The notes below the pieces were generated by a model, which did no database searches, was not told where the DNA came from, and saw only the letters and a list, made by a program, of their open reading frames with translations. Positions 54,538 to 63,626 of a stretch of DNA of 64,000 nucleotides are shown piece by piece (positions within the stretch are counted from its first letter, which is position 1; each line of letters begins with the position of its first letter). This stretch comes from a bacterium (GTDB lineage: Bacteria > Zhuqueibacterota > Zhuqueibacteria > Residuimicrobiales > Residuimicrobiaceae), in contig JAKQNR010000009.1 in NCBI GenBank assembly GCA_029565685.1, positions 186,001 to 250,000 on the forward strand, in the 5' to 3' direction. Made by a program: the position numbers and the translations under genes.

Positions 54538-55245
54538 ATGAAATTTAAATATGCATTCATAGGCTGTGCCTTGATCCTCGGCTGGACCGACCTCGTCCTT
54601 CCGCAGAGCGATGGGGGATATCCTTCGCTGGATTACAAGAAAACGCGCCGCAGCGGACCCAGCTATTCTCCCATTTCCGGCAGCATGATCGGAGTCCATG
54701 CCGGATACATGAATCCCAAGGACACCAAGAGCGGTTTATTCCTGGGCGGCAGCTGGGGCACTTCGATCGATGAATCGGTCAGCCTCGGCCTCAGCTTTGA
54801 TGTGTTCCATACCTCCTATGCTGAAGAGACTCGAGTCGCTCTGGAGACCGCCAACGGCATGACCACCAAAACGTATATGACCGAGATGGAATACAGTCGC
54901 ATCATTCTGCCTCTGCTGGTGGAGGTGAATGCAAAAATCCCGCTCGGCAGATACATCGGCTATATGCTGCGCGGCGGAGTGGGTTATTCGTTTCTCTGGA
55001 GCCGCGAAAAAAATTATGAAAAAGGAACCAACGAAACGCGTAATTTCGGCGGCATGACTTGGCAGGCCGGGTTCGGCATCTTTTATGAAGTCGGCAGCGA
55101 ATCGACATTGACCATTGGGCTCACTTACACCCGCGGGCGGGTCAGCCGCGAGGTCACCAAATCCGTGGAGGGATTGCCGATCGAGGAACGGGTGGATCTT
55201 TCCGGCCTGGGGGCGCGCGTCGGCATTCTGATCAATTTGCTCTGA
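54538..55245 (+). CDS. Small outer-membrane beta-barrel protein
   Basis: The start at 54538 follows GGAGG closely and gives a signal peptide (YAFIGCALILGWTDLVLPQS). The 235-residue mature part alternates short amphipathic strands with glycine-rich turns (GVHAGYMNPKDTKSGLFLGG, GLSFDVFHTSY, YMLRGGVGYSFLW, GFGIFYEVGSESTLTIGLTY) and ends in a hydrophobic strand LGARVGILINLL. This is the pattern of an eight-stranded barrel of the OmpA/OprF or outer-membrane beta-barrel family. No specific function can be assigned. A terminator 30 bases after its stop isolates it from the rhomboid gene. Confidence 0.82.
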   Translation: MKFKYAFIGCALILGWTDLVLPQSDGGYPSLDYKKTRRSGPSYSPISGSMIGVHAGYMNPKDTKSGLFLGGSWGTSIDESVSLGLSFDVFHTSYAEETRVALETANGMTTKTYMTEMEYSRIILPLLVEVNAKIPLGRYIGYMLRGGVGYSFLWSREKNYEKGTNETRNFGGMTWQAGFGIFYEVGSESTLTIGLTYTRGRVSREVTKSVEGLPIEERVDLSGLGARVGILINLL

Positions 55246-55274
55246 GGTCCTTGCCCTCGGCTTCAGATAGCAGA

Positions 55275-55298
55275 CGTCCTCTCGAGGACGTTTTTTTT
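55275..55298 (+). terminator. Rho-independent terminator after the outer-membrane protein gene
   Basis: CGTCCT (55275-55280) pairs with AGGACG (55285-55290) across a CTCG loop, followed by eight T. Confidence 0.85.
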
Positions 55299-55312
55299 AT
55301 ACCAGAACCGTC

Positions 55313-56143
55313 ATGAACACTCAACGCATTTATTCGGGATTCGGACCTGTTTTATCGCCCATGGTACGCACACTGCTGCTCATCAACGGCGCGGTGTATC
55401 TGCTGCAGGTGCTCACCTCCGGTCAGGGGTTGATCGAAGGCCGACTGGCATTGTGGCCCGATCAGGTTTTCCATGACGGTGCGTTGTGGCAGTTGATCAC
55501 TTATATGTTTCTGCACGGATCTCTGTTGCACCTTCTCTTCAATCTGTTCACCCTGTGGATGTTCGGCAGCGACGTGGAGCGCAGCCTTGGCGAAAAACGC
55601 TTCTTGGGATTTTATTTGATCACCGGCATCTGCGCCGCATTGTTTCACCTGTTCTTTAACGCGCAGAGCACAAATCCGGTCCTTGGCGCATCCGGCGCAA
55701 TCTACGGCGTGCTGGTCGCCTTTGCGCTCCTCTATCCCGAGCGCGAGATAACCCTGCTGCTGTTTTTCATTCTGCCGGTGCATCTAAAGGCTAAATACCT
55801 GGCGGCGATTTTCATGGCGATCTCCCTGATCGCCGGCATCCAAAGTCAGATCACCGGCGCCGCCGAAGGGGTGGCCCATCTCGCGCACCTCGGCGGCGGC
55901 TTGGCCGGACTGCTTCTTCTGCGCGGCGGCGCCGTCGTGCACGCCTTCCTGTTCGAACATCGTAAAAGGAGGCAGTGGCGGCGGATGGGAAAACAAAAAC
56001 AGCGGGAGAAACACTTGACCGCGCAACGCAGACAAGTGGACGAGCTGTTGGACAAGATCAACCAGGTGGGCTATGCCAATCTGACGGAAGAAGAAAAATC
56101 GATTTTAAAAAAAGCGGCGGAACGACTTTCGAATGACACGTAG
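55313..56143 (+). CDS. Rhomboid-family intramembrane serine protease
   Basis: Rhomboids cut membrane proteins within the bilayer. The 276-residue protein has the conserved second-helix HGSLLHLLFNLFTLWMFG, the serine motif LGASGAIYGVL and the histidine in VAHLAHLGGGLAG, giving a complete Ser-His dyad. About six membrane helices are visible, with a cytoplasmic lysine/arginine-rich tail (EHRKRRQWRRMGKQKQREKH) ending in a helical segment also seen in bacterial rhomboids with a DUF6576-like tail. It overlaps the amidase gene by 11 bases, so the two are probably made together. Confidence 0.93.
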   Translation: MNTQRIYSGFGPVLSPMVRTLLLINGAVYLLQVLTSGQGLIEGRLALWPDQVFHDGALWQLITYMFLHGSLLHLLFNLFTLWMFGSDVERSLGEKRFLGFYLITGICAALFHLFFNAQSTNPVLGASGAIYGVLVAFALLYPEREITLLLFFILPVHLKAKYLAAIFMAISLIAGIQSQITGAAEGVAHLAHLGGGLAGLLLLRGGAVVHAFLFEHRKRRQWRRMGKQKQREKHLTAQRRQVDELLDKINQVGYANLTEEEKSILKKAAERLSNDT

Positions 56144-57635
56144 AACAAAGATTCTGATCCGTCCCGGCGTTTGCCTGCTGTTTCTCATGGTCAGCCTCAG
56201 CCCGGCTGATGAGATCGTCCTCATTCATCAGACCACCGGTGAGCGCCTGGCCGGTCTCAACGCCATTCGCGCCGGAGGTTATGATTTTATCTCCCTGGCT
56301 GATTTTGCGCAAACCCTCGACCTGCCCTATACGCAGAACACGCTGCTGAAAACGTTTCAAATAAAATCCCGCAAAACCATTCATATCCTGGCGTTGAATC
56401 CATTCATCCGCGTGGATGAAGAGATCCGGCAAATGCCCGTGTCGGTCCTTTATCTGAACGGACGGTTCTATGCGCCGGTTCTTTTTCTCTTGCCCTGCAT
56501 TCAGGACGCTTTGCCCTTTCCCCTGGCCTATCATCCGGAGCGTCAGGAGATGGCCGTCTCCACCTACCACGCCCAGGTGCAGGGACTGACCATAGAGGAC
56601 AAACAGAATGGCGTATTGATTCGTCTGCGGTTGAGCGAGAGCGTGCCGTTATCCAATATCTATACCTCGGAATCCAATGGCTGGTTCTATGTGGATGTCT
56701 ACGCAGGAGAGATCGAAAACGCCGCTGCCCTGCAGATCGAGGGTAAGAGCAGCATTGTAACGCAGACCATGAAGGTTCAACTCTCCAAAGACACCGCCCG
56801 TTTCGGATTCCGCCTCAACCGCACCATCAAAGAGAAAAACATCCGTCTGCAGGAGCAGCCCTTTGAAATCATCATTTCTCTGCGCACCCTGGAACAAGTG
56901 CCCGCGAATCTGCTGGCCGAGTTGACCCGGGAACGGGAGAAATGGAAGATCGATCTGGTGATCATCGATCCGGGGCACGGCGGCAAGGATCCGGGGACCA
57001 TCGGCGTGAGCGGCTATTATGAAAAACACCTGACCCTCGCCATCGCCAAAGAACTCAAAGCCGAACTGGAACGGCAGCTGAAAATCAAGGTGCTGCTGAC
57101 GCGGGATGCGGATGTCTTTGTGCCGTTGCAGGAGCGCACCCAGTTCGCCAACCGTAAAAACGGCAAGCTGTTCATCAGCCTGCATGTGGACTCTAATCCC
57201 AACAAGAACCTGCACGGACACACCGTCTATTTTATGGGACCGGCCAAAACCGATGAGGCGCGTCGCGTCGCCCAATATGAAAACTCGGTGATCGAGTATG
57301 AGGACAGCAAAAAAAAATACGCCGGTCTCTCTGACGCGGCGTTCATTCTGGCTGCGAATGCCAGCAATTCATTTAACAAAGAGAGCCAGGATTTCGCCGA
57401 TCTGGTGGACAAACAGCTCTCTCACCTGCCCCGCGCGCATAGCATCGGCGTGCGCCAGGCGGGCTTTTACGTGCTTTATGGCGCTTCCATGCCCAATCTT
57501 TTAATCGAAACCGGGTTCGCCTCCAACCGTCAGGATGAAAAGCGATTGAAGGATAAAGCAACCCAGCGGGCGATCGCCAAAGCGATCACCCAGGGCGTTC
57601 GCGAGTTTAAAGAGCGCTACGAGATGGTCAATTAG
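56133..57635 (+). CDS. N-acetylmuramoyl-L-alanine amidase (AmiC-like)
   Basis: This enzyme cuts the amide bond between N-acetylmuramic acid and the peptide of peptidoglycan. The 500-residue protein has a signal peptide (VCLLFLMVSLSPADE), an AMIN-like N-terminal region and a C-terminal Amidase_3 domain. The zinc-site motifs are VIIDPGHGGKDPGTIG, LFISLHVDSNPNKN and LLIETGFASNRQDE. The N-terminal extension is larger than in short phage-type amidases, consistent with septum or envelope targeting. Its start lies inside the rhomboid gene, and its stop overlaps by four bases the stop of the convergent radical SAM gene. Confidence 0.93.
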   Translation: MTRRTKILIRPGVCLLFLMVSLSPADEIVLIHQTTGERLAGLNAIRAGGYDFISLADFAQTLDLPYTQNTLLKTFQIKSRKTIHILALNPFIRVDEEIRQMPVSVLYLNGRFYAPVLFLLPCIQDALPFPLAYHPERQEMAVSTYHAQVQGLTIEDKQNGVLIRLRLSESVPLSNIYTSESNGWFYVDVYAGEIENAAALQIEGKSSIVTQTMKVQLSKDTARFGFRLNRTIKEKNIRLQEQPFEIIISLRTLEQVPANLLAELTREREKWKIDLVIIDPGHGGKDPGTIGVSGYYEKHLTLAIAKELKAELERQLKIKVLLTRDADVFVPLQERTQFANRKNGKLFISLHVDSNPNKNLHGHTVYFMGPAKTDEARRVAQYENSVIEYEDSKKKYAGLSDAAFILAANASNSFNKESQDFADLVDKQLSHLPRAHSIGVRQAGFYVLYGASMPNLLIETGFASNRQDEKRLKDKATQRAIAKAITQGVREFKERYEMVN

Positions 57636-58546
57636 ACGCACAGCCGGCCCTGGCGGGCGTTCCGACGCTCCATTTCTCGCTGCAGCGCGCTGTGCACCCT
57701 GGCTTTATGCAGCGGCCACAACGGTGCGATCAGCAGCTCCGCCGGCGCTTCCGCGGTCACGCGCTGCAGCACCCGGTCCGCAGGGGTCCTTTGTAAAAAA
57801 TCGATCAAGAGCTCCACATACTCGTCCAACTCGAGCGCACGATAAGCGCTTTGGCGATAGAGCCGTTCCGCCGCTGTGTCCTTCAACACCAGCATGGGGT
57901 GCAGTTTGAGTTCGTGCACCGGCAGTTGCGCCAACCGCTCCGCGGTCTCCATCATCATCGCATGATCTTCACCGGGCAATCCCAACATCAGGTGGACGCA
58001 CACACGCACGGGCAAATGCGACAACCGTTGCACCGCCTGTTCAAAATCGGCGTAGGTGTGGCCGCGCCGTACCAGCTGCAGCGTACGGTCATGTACGCTC
58101 TGCAAACCCACTTCAATCCAAACATCCACCCTTTCCGCCAACTCGGTCAACAACGGCATCAGCTCTTCACCGAGACAATCAGGCCGCGTAGCGATAGACA
58201 CGCCGACCACATCGGGAAACGACGCCGCCTGCAAAAACACCGACCGCAGAGCCGTGACCGGCGCATAGGTGTTGGTGGAAGCCTGAAAATAGACGATAAA
58301 TTTGTTCACCCCTTTTTGCCGGCCGCGCTGCACGCCGCTTTCCACCTGTTGCGCCACCGGGATTTGCTGCAGGGACTCCATCCTGGAAAAACTGTCGACC
58401 CGGCAGAACAGGCATCCCTCGACGCCGCATCGGCCGTCACGGTTGGGACAGGTCCATCCGGCATCCACGGATATTTTGCTCACCCGCTCGCCGTAGCGCT
58501 GCAATAAAAAACGGGCAAAAGAATAGTATCGCTTCTGATCTTCCAC
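57632..58546 (-). CDS. yhcC: TIGR01212-type radical SAM protein (YhcC-like)
   Basis: The family core is intact: WTCPNRDGRCGVEGCLFC supplies the radical SAM cysteines, with FQASTNTYAP, GVSIATRPDCL, WIEVGLQSVHD and LMLGLPGEDH further on. I place the start at the GTG at 58546 (AAGGTG upstream), which gives an N-terminus of the usual family form and 304 residues; the frame is open to a GTG at 58600 that overlaps hutI. The reaction of the family is not established in detail. It follows hutI closely on the minus strand, and its tail overlaps the convergent amidase gene. Confidence 0.9.
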   Translation of the reverse strand: MEDQKRYYSFARFLLQRYGERVSKISVDAGWTCPNRDGRCGVEGCLFCRVDSFSRMESLQQIPVAQQVESGVQRGRQKGVNKFIVYFQASTNTYAPVTALRSVFLQAASFPDVVGVSIATRPDCLGEELMPLLTELAERVDVWIEVGLQSVHDRTLQLVRRGHTYADFEQAVQRLSHLPVRVCVHLMLGLPGEDHAMMMETAERLAQLPVHELKLHPMLVLKDTAAERLYRQSAYRALELDEYVELLIDFLQRTPADRVLQRVTAEAPAELLIAPLWPLHKARVHSALQREMERRNARQGRLCV

Positions 58547-58584
58547 GCTGCACCTTGAATCGATTGCTCCGCCGGCCCGCCGAC

Positions 58585-59811
58585 TCACACGTTCGCCCAC
58601 ACGATCCGGCCTCTCTTGATCACCATGCGGGCGTGATTGATTCCAAAGAAATACGGCGCCAAACGGTAGTCAGCCAGATCCATCAGCACCAAATCCGCCA
58701 TAGCGCCGGCGGCGATCAGACCTGTACGCTCCAGGCCTAGACTATAAGCGGCGTTTACCGTCACCGCGTTGATCGCCTCCTCCGGGCTGAAGGCCATCTG
58801 CGTGCAGGCCAGCGACATCATCAGTTGCAGGTTCAAACACATGCAGCTGCCGGGATTGAAATTGCTCGCCAACGCGACGATGGCGCCGTGATCGATCAGG
58901 GAGCGGCCGGGAGGATAGCCGTATCTGAGAAACAGAGAGACCCCGGGCAATAACGTGGCGCAGGTGTTCGATGATCCCAACAGGGCGATCTCTGTCCGGC
59001 TGATCTGCTCGAGATGGTCCACAGAGGCTGCGCCCATGGACGCCGCCAAAGATACTCCGCCGTTGGCGCTGAGCTGATCGGCGTGCAGGCGCAATTTCAA
59101 TCCGCAGTGCAGGGCCTGATGAAAAATCCGTTCTGTCTGCTCTAGAGTGAAATAGCCCTGCTCACAGAACACATCGCAGAATCGCGCCAAGCCGGCGATG
59201 CGCGGCAGCAGCGCGATCACTTCGTCCGTATACTGCGCTGCGGTTTTGCCGGGTGGAATCGCATGGGCGCCCAGATAGGTCGGCACCAGTTGGATCGGTT
59301 GCATTCGATCGAGATCGTGAATGACCTGCAGCAGTTTGATCTCCTGTTCCTCATCCAGCCCATAGCCGCTCTTGATCTCCATAGAGGTGGTGCCATGCCG
59401 CAGGGCCAGCGCCAGATAGCGGGAACCGATCTCCACCAATTCCTCGCGGCTGGCTCGACGCGTGGCCGCGACCGTGCTGAGGATGCCGCCGGCCCTGCCG
59501 GCCGCCTCCTGATAGCTCAATCCGGCGTTGCGCAGGCAAAACTCCTCTTCCCGGGTGCCGGCGAAAACCAAATGGGTGTGGCTGTCCACCAGTCCTGGGA
59601 GCACCACCTGCTTCTCAGCGTCAACCACCTGCGGCTGACCGGAAATCTCTTTTTCCACATCCGCCAAAGCGCCCATAGCGCGAATGATTCCATCCCGCAC
59701 ATAGAGCGAAGTCCGTTCATACACCTTCACTCTGCTCATATCCGGCCCCCGCGCCGGCTGTTGCAGGGCGGTGACCACCTGTCGCGCATTTCTGATGAAT
59801 AGATGGCCCAT
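58585..59811 (-). CDS. hutI: Imidazolonepropionase
   Basis: HutI opens the ring of imidazolone propionate in histidine degradation. The 408-residue length is typical. Motifs are LPGLVDSHTHLVFAGTRE (metal-site histidines), MEIKSGYGLDEEQEIKLL, PTYLGAHAIPP, KLRLHADQLSANGG, SVDHLEQIS and LASNFNPGSC, all characteristic of HutI. It lies 162 bases after hutU on the same strand and overlaps the longer reading of the radical SAM gene. No hutH or hutG lies in the window. Confidence 0.97.
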   Translation of the reverse strand: MGHLFIRNARQVVTALQQPARGPDMSRVKVYERTSLYVRDGIIRAMGALADVEKEISGQPQVVDAEKQVVLPGLVDSHTHLVFAGTREEEFCLRNAGLSYQEAAGRAGGILSTVAATRRASREELVEIGSRYLALALRHGTTSMEIKSGYGLDEEQEIKLLQVIHDLDRMQPIQLVPTYLGAHAIPPGKTAAQYTDEVIALLPRIAGLARFCDVFCEQGYFTLEQTERIFHQALHCGLKLRLHADQLSANGGVSLAASMGAASVDHLEQISRTEIALLGSSNTCATLLPGVSLFLRYGYPPGRSLIDHGAIVALASNFNPGSCMCLNLQLMMSLACTQMAFSPEEAINAVTVNAAYSLGLERTGLIAAGAMADLVLMDLADYRLAPYFFGINHARMVIKRGRIVWANV

Positions 59812-59973
59812 CGGTTCTGTCGCTGGGTTGATACTCGAATTTGTTCATATCACTGTTGTGAGAAACCGGAGTTTTGCATCATCCCTGCGCGGTTGCGGTT
59901 GCCGTACAGGTTGACGCAACGCAGAAGCCCACCTCTCTTCTATGGCGCAGGCCAGAGCAGCGGTTCGAGTTCT

Positions 59974-61626
59974 TCAGTCTCTCAGCATCGGCATATCGAT
60001 GGCCATGGTCCTTGCCGCGCGGATAGCGGCCGGATACCCGGCATCCGCATGACGGACTATGCCCATCCCCGGATCCGTGGTCAACACGCGCTGCAGCCGC
60101 TTCGCCGCCTCCGCGCTGCCGTCCGCCGCCACCACCATGCCGGCATGAAGCGAATAACCGATGCCCACGCCGCCGCCATGATGCAGCGAAACCCAGCCGG
60201 CGCCGGACACCGCATTGAGGAGCGCATTCAGGATCGGCCAATCCGCGATGGCATCACTGCCGTCGGCCATGGCCTCGGTCTCGCGATAAGGCGAAGCCAC
60301 TGAGCCGGCATCCAGATGATCCCGGCCGATCACCAGCGGCGCTTTAACCTCGCCGGATGCCACCAGATCGTTAAAGAGCCTGCCCACACGGCTCCGTTCG
60401 CCGTATCCCAACCAGCATATGCGCGCGGGCAAGCCCTGAAACGCCACCTGCTGTTGCGCTCTGCTGATCCAACGGTTGAGCGCCGGATTTTCCGGATAGG
60501 CCTTGAGCAGGGCCGCGTCGGTCGCCAGAATATCCTCTGCGTCGCCGCTGAGTGCAACCCAGCGGAACGGTCCCTTGCCCAGACAGAACAGCGGCCGAAT
60601 GAATTCGGGCACAAAGCCGGGTATGTCGAACGCCCGCGTTTCCCCATTGGCCAGCGCTTCGCCGCGGATGTTGTTGCCGTAATCGAACACCACCGCGCCG
60701 CGAGCCTTAAGCTCCAGCATGGCCTGAACATGGCGGACGATGGATTGCCGCGCCATGCGTTTATAACGCTCCGGATCTGTATGCCGCAGACGCAACGCTT
60801 CCTCATATAAAATGCCGTGCGGCACATAACCGTTGAGAACATCATGAGCAGAGGTTTGATCCGTTACCACATCGGGAAGAATGCCGCGACGGACGATCTC
60901 GGGCAACACCTCAGCGGCATTGCCCAACAGCCCGATGGAGAGCGGCCGTTCCTGCGCCTTTGCTTCTTGCACCAGCTCCAAGGCTTCGTCCAACTCGGTG
61001 CACAGACGATCGAGATAGCGGGTCTGCAGCCTGCGTTCTATGCGCTGACGATCCACTTCGACGCACAGACACACTGCGCCGTTCATGGTCGCTGCCAAAG
61101 GCTGAGCGCCGCCCATGCCGCCCAAACCCGCGGTGAGAATAAACCGGCCGTGCAACGAGCCTTTATAATATTTATCCGCACAAGCGGCAAAGGTTTCAAA
61201 AGTGCCCTGCAGAATCCCCTGGCTGCCGATATAAATCCAACTGCCCGCGGTCATCTGACCGTACATGGTCAGGCCCAACGCCTCAAGCCGACGGAATTCA
61301 TCCCACGTCGCCCATCGGGGCACCAACAGGGCGTTGGAGATCAAAATCCGCGGCGCAAGCTCGTGCGTTGTGAATATCGCCACCGGTTTGCCGGACTGAA
61401 TCAAAAGGGTCTCATCGTTCTCAAGCCTTTTCAGCGAATCAACAATGGCCTGATAACACTCCCAATTCCGCGCCGCCTTGCCGGTGCCGCCATAGACGAT
61501 GAGCTCCTGCGGACGCTCGGCGACCTCTGGATCAAGGTTGTTCATCAGCATGCGCAGGGCTGCTTCCTGCACCCAGCCCTTGCAGCTCAAGCGGTTGCCG
61601 CGTGGAGCACGAATCATTCCATCCAT
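59974..61626 (-). CDS. hutU: Urocanate hydratase
   Basis: HutU converts urocanate to imidazolone propionate using bound NAD. The start at 61626 follows GGAGAGG by six bases and gives [20 protein letters not shown], the standard N-terminus, for 550 residues, close to the usual 555. The NAD-binding [19 protein letters not shown], the catalytic cysteine region [19 protein letters not shown] and the terminal [19 protein letters not shown] are intact. The promoter lies 28-56 bases upstream within an inverted repeat that is shared in part with the divergent Rrf2 promoter. It is the first gene of the hutU, hutI, yhcC run. Confidence 0.98.
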   Translation of the reverse strand: MDGMIRAPRGNRLSCKGWVQEAALRMLMNNLDPEVAERPQELIVYGGTGKAARNWECYQAIVDSLKRLENDETLLIQSGKPVAIFTTHELAPRILISNALLVPRWATWDEFRRLEALGLTMYGQMTAGSWIYIGSQGILQGTFETFAACADKYYKGSLHGRFILTAGLGGMGGAQPLAATMNGAVCLCVEVDRQRIERRLQTRYLDRLCTELDEALELVQEAKAQERPLSIGLLGNAAEVLPEIVRRGILPDVVTDQTSAHDVLNGYVPHGILYEEALRLRHTDPERYKRMARQSIVRHVQAMLELKARGAVVFDYGNNIRGEALANGETRAFDIPGFVPEFIRPLFCLGKGPFRWVALSGDAEDILATDAALLKAYPENPALNRWISRAQQQVAFQGLPARICWLGYGERSRVGRLFNDLVASGEVKAPLVIGRDHLDAGSVASPYRETEAMADGSDAIADWPILNALLNAVSGAGWVSLHHGGGVGIGYSLHAGMVVAADGSAEAAKRLQRVLTTDPGMGIVRHADAGYPAAIRAARTMAIDMPMLRD

Positions 61627-61642
61627 ACTGCCTCTCCCACTG

Positions 61643-61658
61643 ATAGTCCGATGACTAT
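61643..61658. promoter_or_regulatory. Inverted-repeat operator candidate at the hutU promoter
   Basis: ATAGTC and GACTAT are perfect arms around CGAT. The repeat overlaps the hutU -10 box, so a bound regulator would block transcription. On the minus strand the adjoining word TATAGTCAT also occurs at the Rrf2 gene promoter (61814-61822). Confidence 0.55.
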
Positions 61659-61682
61659 AACATACACAATTTTCTCTTACAA
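61654..61682 (-). promoter_or_regulatory. Candidate hutU promoter
   Basis: Minus-strand TTGTAA (61682-61677), 17 bases and TATAGT (61659-61654). Transcription would begin near 61647, about 21 bases before the ATG. Confidence 0.55.
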
Positions 61683-61787
61683 ATCTATTTTCTTTTTCAA
61701 TCATAGCCGAAGCGCATCGCACCCAGCCTCCTCGCCGCTGCAACCTGGCTTTGGCAAAGCCCTACGCCCGATCGCCGAAAAAAAGGC

Positions 61788-61816
61788 TTGCATCTGATTT
61801 AAAACATAAGTAATAT
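61788..61816 (+). promoter_or_regulatory. Candidate promoter of the Rrf2 gene
   Basis: TTGCAT (61788-61793), 17 bases and TAATAT (61811-61816). The leader to the ATG at 61844 is about 21 bases. Confidence 0.6.
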
Positions 61817-61826
61817 AGTCATATTA
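61811..61826. promoter_or_regulatory. Inverted-repeat operator candidate at the Rrf2 promoter
   Basis: TAATAT and ATATTA are perfect arms around AGTC, and the left arm is exactly the -10 box. Binding here by the gene's own product would give autoregulation, as in many Rrf2 genes. Confidence 0.55.
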
Positions 61827-61843
61827 ATTTTATTTAGAGGCCT

Positions 61844-62287
61844 ATGAAAATTACCTACAAGGGCGATTATGCCCTAAAGGCTATACTGGACCTCTGTTTC
61901 CGCTATGCCGGCAGCGAGATCGTTCCTATCAACGATATCGCGCAACGGCAGAATATACCGGTCAAATATCTGGAGCAGATCATGCTGGTGCTAAAAGGCG
62001 CCGGACTGGTCGAAAGCAAGCGGGGCCTGGGCGGCGGCTTTCGACTGCGCTTAGCGCCGGACCAGATCACCGTGGGCCGGGTGTTGCGTCTGCTGGAAGG
62101 ACCCATCGAGCCCATCTCGTGCAGCCGCCGCCATCACGATGGTTCGTGCGGCGAAGAAGAGTGTTGCGCTTTTCGCGAGATCTGGCTGAAGGTGACCGAC
62201 GCGATCACAGAAATCGTCGATCAGGTCACCTTCAGCCACTTGATGCAGCGAACGCTGCAGCTGCAAAAGCGAAAAACCCACCGCTAA
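61844..62287 (+). CDS. Rrf2-family regulator with IscR-like cysteine cluster
   Basis: The 147-residue protein starts MKITYKGDYALKAILDLCFRY, a classic Rrf2 winged-helix N-terminus, with the recognition region IPVKYLEQIMLVLKGAGLVE and the wing SKRGLGGGFRL. A cysteine cluster follows at 93, 102, 107 and 108 (ISCSRR...GSCGEEECC), close to the C92-C98-C104 spacing that binds the Fe-S cluster in IscR. Rrf2 proteins sense Fe-S clusters, cysteine or nitric oxide. It is transcribed with metY and cysK, which points to control of sulfur assimilation (as CymR does in Bacillus) or Fe-S homeostasis. Which applies cannot be read from the sequence. Confidence 0.92.
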   Translation: MKITYKGDYALKAILDLCFRYAGSEIVPINDIAQRQNIPVKYLEQIMLVLKGAGLVESKRGLGGGFRLRLAPDQITVGRVLRLLEGPIEPISCSRRHHDGSCGEEECCAFREIWLKVTDAITEIVDQVTFSHLMQRTLQLQKRKTHR

Positions 62288-62316
62288 CTTTCATCCATTT
62301 TGGGCAGGAGCAGGTT

Positions 62317-63606
62317 ATGTCTGATCGACGATTTGATTTCGCCACCCTGGCGCTGCATGCGGGCCAGACTCCGGATTCGGACACCCTTAGTCGGAGCGTC
62401 GCTCTGCACCGCACCAGTTCCTATGTATTCAAGAGCGCGGAACATGCCGCCAATCTCTTTGCTCTCAAGGAAACGGGATTCATCTACACTCGAATGGGCA
62501 ATCCCACTCAGGAAGTGCTGGAACGGCGCATGGCGGCTCTGGAGAACGGCGCCGCTGCTCTGGCTTTTGCCTCAGGCACCTCCGCCATCCATAACACCGT
62601 GATCAACCTCTGCGCTGCCGGCGACGAGATCGTTGCCGCCCGCAATCTCTACGGCGGCACCTATACCATGTTCGACGCCGTGTTGCCACAGTTCGGCATC
62701 CAAACGCGGTTCGTCGATCCCACTCAGCCGCAAAATTTTGAAAAAGCGATCACGGAAAAAACCCGACTATTGTTTGTCGAGACCATCGGCAATCCGGGGT
62801 TGGCCGTCACCGACCTGGAGGCGGTGGCGGCGGTGGCGCAAAGATATCATCTGCCGCTGGTGGTGGACTCTACGTTTACCACGCCCTATCTGCTGCGGCC
62901 GCTTGATTACGGCGCCGACATCGTCTGCCATTCGTTGACCAAATGGCTGGGCGGCCATGGCACGGCCATCGGCGGCTTGGTCGTAGACGGGGGTCAATTC
63001 GACTGGACCGATGCGAAATTCAAGCTGTTCAACGAGCCGGATCCCAGCTATCACGGTTTACGCTATGCGCACGATCTAGGCGAGTTGAATCATCTGGCGT
63101 TCATTATGCGGTTGCGCCTGGTGCCGTTGCGCAATCTGGGCGCGTGTCTGTCGCCGGATAACGCCTGGCTGTTTCTCCAGGGCATCGAAACGCTGCCTCT
63201 GCGCATGGAGCGCCATTGTGCCAACGCTCAGGCGGTGGCGGAGTTTTTGCACCAGCACCCCAAGGTGCAGTGGGTTCGCTATCCGGGTCTGCCCTTGGAT
63301 CCGACCCACGCGGTGGCAAAAAAATATCTTTCCAAAGGGTACGGCGCCATGGTGGTGTTTGGCATCAAGGGCGGCCATCCAGCGGGTATCGAGTTCATCA
63401 ACCGATTGCAGCTGTTTTCGCATCTGGCCAATGTGGGCGACGCCAAGAGTCTGGCCATTCACCCGTCCAGCACCACCCATTCGCAGTTGTCGGATGAACA
63501 AAAAGCACAGGGCGGCGTTACCCCCGAGTTGGTGCGCCTGTCCATCGGCCTGGAGAGCATTGACGATATTCTGTGGGACTTGCAGCAAGCGCTGCAGAGC
63601 CTCTGA
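62317..63606 (+). CDS. metY: O-acetylhomoserine sulfhydrylase-type PLP enzyme
   Basis: The start at 62317 has AGGAG upstream; an open frame reaches back to 62119 inside the Rrf2 gene. The 429-residue protein belongs to the Cys/Met metabolism PLP family. It shows [60 protein letters not shown] and the PLP-lysine motif [11 protein letters not shown]. The length and the long central section ([16 protein letters not shown]) fit O-acetylhomoserine aminocarboxypropyltransferase rather than the shorter cystathionine synthases. It makes homocysteine (or cysteine) from O-acetylhomoserine and sulfide. It lies between the Rrf2 gene and cysK, so sulfur assimilation is the evident shared role. Confidence 0.93.
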   Translation: MSDRRFDFATLALHAGQTPDSDTLSRSVALHRTSSYVFKSAEHAANLFALKETGFIYTRMGNPTQEVLERRMAALENGAAALAFASGTSAIHNTVINLCAAGDEIVAARNLYGGTYTMFDAVLPQFGIQTRFVDPTQPQNFEKAITEKTRLLFVETIGNPGLAVTDLEAVAAVAQRYHLPLVVDSTFTTPYLLRPLDYGADIVCHSLTKWLGGHGTAIGGLVVDGGQFDWTDAKFKLFNEPDPSYHGLRYAHDLGELNHLAFIMRLRLVPLRNLGACLSPDNAWLFLQGIETLPLRMERHCANAQAVAEFLHQHPKVQWVRYPGLPLDPTHAVAKKYLSKGYGAMVVFGIKGGHPAGIEFINRLQLFSHLANVGDAKSLAIHPSSTTHSQLSDEQKAQGGVTPELVRLSIGLESIDDILWDLQQALQSL

Positions 63607-63626
63607 GATCAACCGCTTTCACGAGA

